Assembly (NCBI RefSeq): GCF_902498065.1
Contig: NZ_CABVIR010000003.1
Coordinates: 434,001 to 498,000, forward strand
Direction: 5' to 3'
DNA from: Pseudomonas fluorescens
Lineage (GTDB): Bacteria; Pseudomonadota; Gammaproteobacteria; Pseudomonadales; Pseudomonadaceae
Length of the DNA: 64,000 nt
The notes beneath the pieces are model-generated. The model was given only the letters and a program-made list of their open reading frames with translations, made no database searches and was not told the origin of the DNA. Within the stretch, counting starts at the first letter, position 1, and each line of letters opens with the position of its first letter. Made by a program: the position numbers and the translations under genes. This document shows positions 58,448 to 64,000 of this stretch, one piece after another.

Positions 58448-59443
58448 TTACCGATGGTGAGTGTCGCCAGCCGGTCGCTGAAAATGGCGGACCTGAATCT
58501 GGAAACCATTACGTAAGCCTACATAGAGGCTTTCCCCGGGAACGAGTCCCGCAGCGGTGGCCCAACGGGCCAGATCGTCCTGTTCAAACCCCAACCAGAG
58601 ATCACCGCAGGCCTCCCTGGCCCAACTCTGGTTGTGGCTACATAACTCTGTCACAAGCAGGCTACCGCCTGGTTGCAGCAAACCGGCCATGTGCTTGAGG
58701 GCATCGGCCGGCGCGGCAAAATGGTGCAGCACCATGTTCAGTACAACGCAATCGGCCTGAAGGCTTACACCGTTCAATGCATCGGCCAGTTGCAGGCTGA
58801 CGTTAGTCAGGGATTCACGATCACAGACCTGACGCGCCAGTTCGAGCATCGCCTGGCTATTGTCCAGCGCCGTGACGTGCGTGAAGCGGCGCGCCAGTTC
58901 CGGCAGAAAAGCGCCGTCGCCGGGGCCGACTTCGATGGCTGTGGCACCTTCACTGAAGCCCAGCTTGTCGAGCAGCGTCACCACGCTTTCACGGTACTGC
59001 GGCAGGCCGGCAATCAGGTCTTGCTGGGCGCGAAACTTCTCCGCGACCCGTGAGAAAAAGTCCTGGCTGGCCGCTGCTCGTTGCCCGTGGACCTGACCGA
59101 TCCGCGACTGCACATCGGCAGGCAGGGTCAGGTTGTCCACTTCATCGAGCAGCGCGGCATGCAGCTGGCCACCCAGCAGCTCGGTGTGGGGCAGGGCGCG
59201 ACGGTAGAAAATCGCATTGCCTTCGCGGCGGGTCGCTACCAGCTCCGCCTGGGCCAGCACCTTGAGGTGGTGACTCATCCCGGACTGACCGATGCCGAAA
59301 ATCTGCGCCAGCTCCAGTACGCCAAACGAGTCGTTGGCCAGCGCGCGCAATACATTCAGACGCAGAGGATCGCCGCCAGCCTTGCACAAGGCTGCCAGCT
59401 CATCGCAATCGTCATGTTGAATGGAAGGCACGCGTAAATTCAT
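58448..59443 (-). CDS. sahR: SahR-type regulator: ArsR HTH fused to a SAM/SAH-binding methyltransferase domain
   Basis: A 331-residue protein. Residues 10-95 form an ArsR winged helix (LRLNVLRALANDSFGVLELAQIFGIGQSGMSHHLKVL). Residues 145-320 form a Rossmann methyltransferase domain with motif I VGPGDGAFLPELARRF and VLNMVLHHFAAPADALKH. This architecture is known for SahR, which represses methionine-cycle genes in Proteobacteria and responds to SAH. It shares an operon with metK and has a perfect palindrome at its promoter. The symbol is assigned from architecture and context. Confidence 0.8.
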   Translation of the reverse strand: MNLRVPSIQHDDCDELAALCKAGGDPLRLNVLRALANDSFGVLELAQIFGIGQSGMSHHLKVLAQAELVATRREGNAIFYRRALPHTELLGGQLHAALLDEVDNLTLPADVQSRIGQVHGQRAAASQDFFSRVAEKFRAQQDLIAGLPQYRESVVTLLDKLGFSEGATAIEVGPGDGAFLPELARRFTHVTALDNSQAMLELARQVCDRESLTNVSLQLADALNGVSLQADCVVLNMVLHHFAAPADALKHMAGLLQPGGSLLVTELCSHNQSWAREACGDLWLGFEQDDLARWATAAGLVPGESLYVGLRNGFQIQVRHFQRPAGDTHHR

Positions 59444-59481
59444 AAGGCCAGCAGTCTAGTGACGGTCAGAAATGACTGCAA

Positions 59482-59511
59482 GAGCAATATCAAAAAGTTT
59501 TGATATTGCTC
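59482..59511. promoter_or_regulatory. Perfect palindrome in the sahR/tktA promoter region, candidate SahR operator
   Basis: GAGCAATATCAAAA, AG, TTTTGATATTGCTC: exact 14-bp arms around a 2-base centre, 38 bases upstream of the sahR start codon and about 190 bases before tktA. The position fits autorepression of sahR-metK. Its core resembles SahR sites of the ATATC-type that I recall only loosely. Confidence 0.7.
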
Positions 59512-59703
59512 GATAGATGGCACTTCTCGGGGAAAGGGTCACTCTACAAATCGTCAGCGGAAAGGTTTCACCAGGCGAATGCGCCTTTATCCACCGGAAA
59601 AACGCCTTCGAATGACTATCTGTCATTGCCCCGAGGCGGGTCGGTGAGGGAAAATGCTCGCCTTTTTTCCGTTTCGTTTTATTCAAACCCTAGGAGATCA
59701 GCG

Positions 59704-61701
59704 ATGCCCAGCCGTCGTGAGCGTGCCAACGCCATTCGTGCCCTCAGCATGGATGCCGTGCAAAAAGCCAACAGCGGCCATCCCGGTGCCCCGATGGGTA
59801 TGGCGGATATCGCCGAAGTACTTTGGCGTGACTACCTGAAGCACAACCCGAGCAATCCATCGTTCGCCGACCGTGACCGCTTCGTGCTGTCCAACGGCCA
59901 TGGCTCGATGCTGATCTACTCGCTGCTGCACCTGACCGGCTACGACCTGTCGATCGATGACCTGAAAAACTTCCGCCAGCTGCACAGCCGCACCCCGGGT
60001 CACCCGGAATTCGGCTACACCCCTGGCGTCGAGACCACCACCGGTCCACTGGGCCAGGGTCTGGCCAACGCGGTTGGTTTTGCCCTGGCAGAAAAAGTCC
60101 TGGCGGCGCAGTTCAACCGTCCGGGCCACAACGTTGTCGATCACCACACCTACGTGTTCCTGGGTGATGGCTGCATGATGGAAGGCATTTCCCACGAAGT
60201 CGGCTCTCTGGCCGGTACTTTGGGTCTGGGCAAACTGATCGCCTTCTACGATGACAACGGCATCTCCATCGACGGCGAAGTCGAAGGCTGGTTCACCGAT
60301 GACACCCCTAAGCGTTTCGAAGCCTACAACTGGCAGGTGATCCGCAACGTCGACGGTCATGATCCTGAAGAGATCAAGATTGCCATCGAGACGGCTCGCA
60401 AAAGCGAACAGCCGACCCTGATCTGCTGCAAGACCACCATCGGTTTCGGTTCGCCGAACAAGCAAGGTAAAGAGGATTGCCACGGCGCTCCATTGGGTGA
60501 CGCGGAAATCGCACTGACCCGTGCTGCGCTGAAGTGGAACCACGGCCCGTTCGAAATCCCGGCCGACATCTACGCCGAATGGGACGCCAAGGAAGCCGGC
60601 CGTGCGGCCGAAGCCGAGTGGGATCAGCGTTTCGCTGACTACTCCGCGGCTTTCCCTGAGCTGGCCAACGAACTGGTCCGTCGTCTGAGCGGCGAACTGC
60701 CGGCTGACTTCGCTGAAAAAGCCTCGGCTTATATTGCTGAAGTCGCGGCCAAGGGCGAAACCATCGCCAGCCGTAAAGCCAGCCAGAACGCCCTGAATGC
60801 GTTCGGCCCACTGTTGCCGGAATTCCTCGGCGGCTCCGCTGACCTGGCCGGCTCCAACCTGACCCTGTGGAAAGGTTGCAAAGGTGTCACCGCCGAAGAC
60901 GCCAGCGGCAACTACGTGTACTACGGCGTTCGCGAGTTCGGCATGAGCGCGATCATGAACGGCGTGTCCCTGCACGGCGGCCTGGTGCCTTACGGCGCGA
61001 CCTTCCTGATGTTCATGGAATATGCACGCAACGCTGTGCGCATGGCCTCGTTGATGAAGAAACGCGTGGTGTTCGTCTACACCCACGATTCCATCGGCCT
61101 GGGCGAAGACGGCCCGACTCACCAGCCGATCGAACAACTGACCAGCCTGCGCAGCACGCCGAACCTCGACACCTGGCGTCCAGCCGATGCCGTTGAATCG
61201 GCGGTTTGCTGGAAAGAAGCCATCGAGCGCAAGGACGGCCCTTCGGCGCTGATCTTCTCGCGTCAGAACCTGCAGCATCAGGAGCGCAGCGCGCTGCAGA
61301 TCGCTGACATCGCCCGTGGCGGTTATGTGTTGAAGGACTGTGAAGGCGAGCCTGAGCTGATCCTGATCTCCACCGGTTCGGAAGTCGGTCTGGCGGTTCA
61401 GGCTTATGACAAGCTGACCGAGCAAGGTCGCAAGGTGCGCGTTGTTTCGATGCCTTGCACCAGCGTGTTCGATGCTCAGGACGCCGGTTACAAGCAAGCG
61501 GTTCTGCCGTTGCAAGTCAGCGCCCGTATCGCCATCGAAGCCGCTCACGCGGACTACTGGTACAAGTACGTGGGCCTGGAAGGCCGCGTGATCGGCATGA
61601 CCACCTACGGCGAGTCGGCGCCTGCGCCAGCCTTGTTCGAAGAATTCGGCTTCACCCTGGAGAACATCCTGGGTCAGGCTGAAGAGCTGCTGGAAGACTG
61701 A
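59704..61701 (+). CDS. tktA: Transketolase
   Basis: TPP enzyme of the pentose phosphate pathway, 665 residues. It shows [20 protein letters not shown], the TPP motif [40 protein letters not shown], and [19 protein letters not shown] in the second domain. ATG at 59704 after AGGAGAT; the frame is open 68 codons upstream but without similarity. It starts the block tktA-epd-pgk, common in Pseudomonas. Confidence 0.97.
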   Translation: MPSRRERANAIRALSMDAVQKANSGHPGAPMGMADIAEVLWRDYLKHNPSNPSFADRDRFVLSNGHGSMLIYSLLHLTGYDLSIDDLKNFRQLHSRTPGHPEFGYTPGVETTTGPLGQGLANAVGFALAEKVLAAQFNRPGHNVVDHHTYVFLGDGCMMEGISHEVGSLAGTLGLGKLIAFYDDNGISIDGEVEGWFTDDTPKRFEAYNWQVIRNVDGHDPEEIKIAIETARKSEQPTLICCKTTIGFGSPNKQGKEDCHGAPLGDAEIALTRAALKWNHGPFEIPADIYAEWDAKEAGRAAEAEWDQRFADYSAAFPELANELVRRLSGELPADFAEKASAYIAEVAAKGETIASRKASQNALNAFGPLLPEFLGGSADLAGSNLTLWKGCKGVTAEDASGNYVYYGVREFGMSAIMNGVSLHGGLVPYGATFLMFMEYARNAVRMASLMKKRVVFVYTHDSIGLGEDGPTHQPIEQLTSLRSTPNLDTWRPADAVESAVCWKEAIERKDGPSALIFSRQNLQHQERSALQIADIARGGYVLKDCEGEPELILISTGSEVGLAVQAYDKLTEQGRKVRVVSMPCTSVFDAQDAGYKQAVLPLQVSARIAIEAAHADYWYKYVGLEGRVIGMTTYGESAPAPALFEEFGFTLENILGQAEELLED

Positions 61702-61728
61702 TCCGGAAAATGTGTCGTCTGAACTGAC

Positions 61729-61802
61729 GCCATCGCGGGCAAGCCCGCTCCCACACGGATGATGTAGATCCCTGTGGGAGCGGGCTTGCCCGCGATAGCG
61801 GT
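61729..61802. repeat. Paired REP element between tktA and epd
   Basis: Inverted cores ATCGCGGGCAAGCCCGCTCC and GGAGCGGGCTTGCCCGCGAT with a spacer of about 20 bp. Confidence 0.92.
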
Positions 61803-61852
61803 AGTTCAGGCAGCGCTGCAATAATGGATTCACCACGGTAATCGAGAACCCC

Positions 61853-62905
61853 ATGCCTCAACCGCGTCCCTACAAAGTTGCACTCAACGGCTACGGCCGG
61901 ATTGGTCGTTGCGTCTTGCGTGCGTTGTTTGAGCGAGGCTCGGCGGCCGGGTTTGAAATTGTCGCGATCAACGATCTCGCCGACATGGCCAGCATCGAAT
62001 ACCTGACACGCTTCGACTCCACGCACGGGCGCTTTCCCGGCGAAGTGAAGGTCGACGGCGATTGTCTGCATATTAATGGCGACTGCGTGAAGGTCCTGCG
62101 CAGTGCCACCCCCGAAGGCATCGATTGGGCGTCGCTTGGCGTCGATCTGGTGCTGGAGTGCTCCGGCGCTTACCACACCCGCGAAGATGGCCAGCGCTTC
62201 CTCGACGCCGGTGCGCCGCGCGTGTTGTTTTCCCAGCCGATGGCCAGCGAGGCGGATGTCGACGCCACCATCGTCTACGGCGTTAACCAGGATTGCCTGA
62301 CCGGCGACGAGTTGCTGGTGTCGAATGCGTCCTGCACCACCAACTGCGGCGTGCCGCTGTTGCGCCTGCTGGATCAGGCCATTGGTCTGGAATACGTGTC
62401 GATCACCACCATCCACTCGGCGATGAACGATCAGCCTGTCATTGACGCCTATCATCACGAAGACCTGCGCCGCACGCGTTCGGCGTTTCAATCGGTGATT
62501 CCGGTGTCCACTGGTCTGGCGCGTGGCATCGAGCGCCTGTTGCCGGAACTTGCCGGGAGAATTCAGGCCAAAGCCGTGCGGGTGCCGACGGTTAACGTGT
62601 CTTGCCTCGACATTACGATGCAGACCGTGAGCGACACCGACGCCACCGAGGTCAACCGGATTCTGCGCGAGGCTGCCACCAGCGGCCCGCTCAAAGGCCT
62701 GCTGGCCTACACCGAGTTGCCTCACGCCAGTTGCGATTTCAACCATGATCCACATTCGGCGATCGTCGATGCCAGTCAGACTCGAGTTTCCGGCCCGCGG
62801 CTGGTGAACATCCTGGCCTGGTTCGACAACGAATGGGGTTTTGCCAACCGAATGCTGGACGTTGCAGAACACTATCTGCAAACAGCTGCCTCTCCAAAAC
62901 AGTAG
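61853..62905 (+). CDS. epd: Erythrose-4-phosphate dehydrogenase
   Basis: NAD enzyme making 4-phosphoerythronate for pyridoxal phosphate synthesis, 350 residues. It has the GAPDH-type NAD motif VALNGYGRIGRCVLRAL and the catalytic cysteine in SNASCTTNCGVPLLR, with HSAMNDQPVIDAYH and NEWGFANRMLD. The position between tktA and pgk supports E4P dehydrogenase rather than glycolytic GAPDH. Confidence 0.93.
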   Translation: MPQPRPYKVALNGYGRIGRCVLRALFERGSAAGFEIVAINDLADMASIEYLTRFDSTHGRFPGEVKVDGDCLHINGDCVKVLRSATPEGIDWASLGVDLVLECSGAYHTREDGQRFLDAGAPRVLFSQPMASEADVDATIVYGVNQDCLTGDELLVSNASCTTNCGVPLLRLLDQAIGLEYVSITTIHSAMNDQPVIDAYHHEDLRRTRSAFQSVIPVSTGLARGIERLLPELAGRIQAKAVRVPTVNVSCLDITMQTVSDTDATEVNRILREAATSGPLKGLLAYTELPHASCDFNHDPHSAIVDASQTRVSGPRLVNILAWFDNEWGFANRMLDVAEHYLQTAASPKQ

Positions 62906-62917
62906 GAAATGCGACCC

Positions 62918-64000
62918 ATGACCGTGTTGAAGATGACCGACCTCGATCTGCAAGGTAAGCGCGTACTGATCCGCGAAGACCTCAACGTCCCAGTCAAGGA
63001 CGGTGTTGTCACCAGCGATGCGCGAATCCTGGCCTCGCTGCCGACCATCAAGCTGGCCCTGGAAAAAGGCGCGGCCGTGATGGTCTGCTCGCACCTTGGC
63101 CGCCCGACCGAAGGCGAGTTCTCGGCCGAGAACAGCCTCAAGCCAGTCGCCGACTACCTGAGCAAGGCTCTGGGCCGTGAAGTGCCGCTGGTGGCCGATT
63201 ACCTGGGCGGCGTTGACGTGAAGGCCGGCGACATCGTCCTGTTCGAAAACGTGCGCTTCAACAAAGGCGAGAAAAAGAACGCTGACGAACTGGCCCAGCA
63301 ATACGCCGCCCTGTGCGACGTGTTCGTGATGGACGCCTTCGGCACCGCGCACCGCGCCGAGGGTTCGACCCATGGCGTCGCCAAGTTCGCCAAAGTCGCC
63401 GCCGCTGGCCCGCTGCTGGCCGCTGAACTGGACGCACTGGGCAAAGCCCTCGGCGCCCCGGCCCAGCCAATGGCGGCCATCGTTGCCGGTTCCAAGGTCT
63501 CGACCAAACTCGACGTGCTGAACAGCCTGAGCCAGATCTGCAATCAGCTGATCGTCGGCGGCGGCATTGCCAACACCTTCCTGGCCGCTGCCGGTCATCC
63601 AGTCGGTAAATCCCTGTACGAGCCGGACCTGCTGGACACCGCCCGCGAAATCGCTGCGAAAGTCAGCGTGCCTCTGCCGGTGGACGTTGTCGTTGCCAAG
63701 GAATTCGCTGAAAGCGCCACTGCGACCGTCAAGCTGATCGCCGACGTCGCGGCAGACGACATGATCCTGGACATCGGCCCGCAGACTGCGGCGAATTTCG
63801 CCGAGCTGCTGAAGTCGTCCAAGACCATCCTGTGGAACGGCCCGGTCGGCGTGTTCGAATTCGACCAGTTCGGTAACGGCACCAAAGTGCTGGCCCAGGC
63901 CATTGCCGAAAGCTCGGCGTTCTCCATCGCGGGCGGCGGCGACACCCTGGCGGCCATCGACAAATATGGCGTTGCGGATCAGATCTCCTACATTTCTACC
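62918..64000 (+). CDS. pgk: Phosphoglycerate kinase, cut by the window end
   Basis: Glycolytic enzyme that moves phosphate between 1,3-bisphosphoglycerate and ADP. 361 codons are visible without a stop; family members have about 387, so some 26 residues are missing. It shows [66 protein letters not shown] and [13 protein letters not shown]. It starts [11 protein letters not shown] 12 bp after epd. Confidence 0.95.
   Translation, partial: MTVLKMTDLDLQGKRVLIREDLNVPVKDGVVTSDARILASLPTIKLALEKGAAVMVCSHLGRPTEGEFSAENSLKPVADYLSKALGREVPLVADYLGGVDVKAGDIVLFENVRFNKGEKKNADELAQQYAALCDVFVMDAFGTAHRAEGSTHGVAKFAKVAAAGPLLAAELDALGKALGAPAQPMAAIVAGSKVSTKLDVLNSLSQICNQLIVGGGIANTFLAAAGHPVGKSLYEPDLLDTAREIAAKVSVPLPVDVVVAKEFAESATATVKLIADVAADDMILDIGPQTAANFAELLKSSKTILWNGPVGVFEFDQFGNGTKVLAQAIAESSAFSIAGGGDTLAAIDKYGVADQISYIST

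Noticed and set aside
61853..62905. Glycolytic glyceraldehyde-3-phosphate dehydrogenase
   Set aside because: Sequence and position between tktA and pgk fit erythrose-4-phosphate dehydrogenase better.

Overview
The window is chromosomal DNA of a Pseudomonas of the P. fluorescens group. The evidence is the Pil/Chp chemosensory cluster, the metK-tktA-epd-pgk block, the ahcY-metF pair with an SAH riboswitch, the mdcABCDEGHLM malonate genes, and ten copies of the paired REP element (GTGGGAGCGRGC...) that is typical of this group. Most of the sequence is GC-rich and densely coding. Two stretches are visibly AT-rich and look acquired: about 13.1-14.0 kb, and above all 21.4-26.7 kb.

Layout. 1-1.05 kb: start of a probable tonB, and gshB (minus strand). 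1.3-11.4 kb: pilG-pilH-pilI-pilJ-chpA-chpC, a chemotaxis-like system for type IV pili; chpA contains a whole REP pair translated in frame. 11.5-14.0 kb: a small accessory stretch with a DUF6124 gene, a winged-HTH/nucleotidyltransferase regulator with two tandem operators, a broken HEPN partner gene and an orphan RHS tip. 14.1-21.4 kb: malonate decarboxylase and its transporter. 21.4-26.9 kb: an inserted island. 27.0-27.9 kb: mdcR, separated from the rest of the mdc locus by the island. 28.1-31.3 kb: a large protein of unknown function followed by a LodB/QhpG-like flavoprotein. 31.4-64 kb: mostly housekeeping genes (trhA, D-amino-acid dehydrogenase/RidA/solute-binding protein, rsmE, bioA, amine oxidase, cytochrome b561/YceI, rhlE, metF, ahcY, transporters, mltA, ligB, metK, sahR, tktA, epd, and pgk cut by the window edge).

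Most interesting region. The island at 21.4-26.7 kb encodes a compact cluster that looks like a RiPP (ribosomally made, post-translationally modified peptide) pathway. On the minus strand the order is: a 41-residue precursor-like peptide too short for ordinary gene calling (26170-26295), a 77-residue protein, a B12-binding radical SAM enzyme, a DUF692/MNIO-like iron oxygenase, its small partner protein, and a 12-TM exporter. The candidate core peptide has no cysteine, so the known thiol chemistry of MbnB and TglH cannot apply. The nearest precedent I know is the MNIO plus B12-radical-SAM pathways that modify Asp and Tyr. The island sits exactly at the 3' end of mdcM. A second 192-bp copy of that 3' end lies at the far side; it encodes the same protein but differs at ten synonymous positions and in its stop codon, so the island probably arrived with its own mdcM 3' end.

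Regulation. The methionine/SAM cycle genes in this window are probably controlled by two separate SAH sensors: a riboswitch ahead of ahcY-metF, and an ArsR-methyltransferase fusion (SahR type) ahead of metK with a perfect 14+14-bp palindrome at its promoter.
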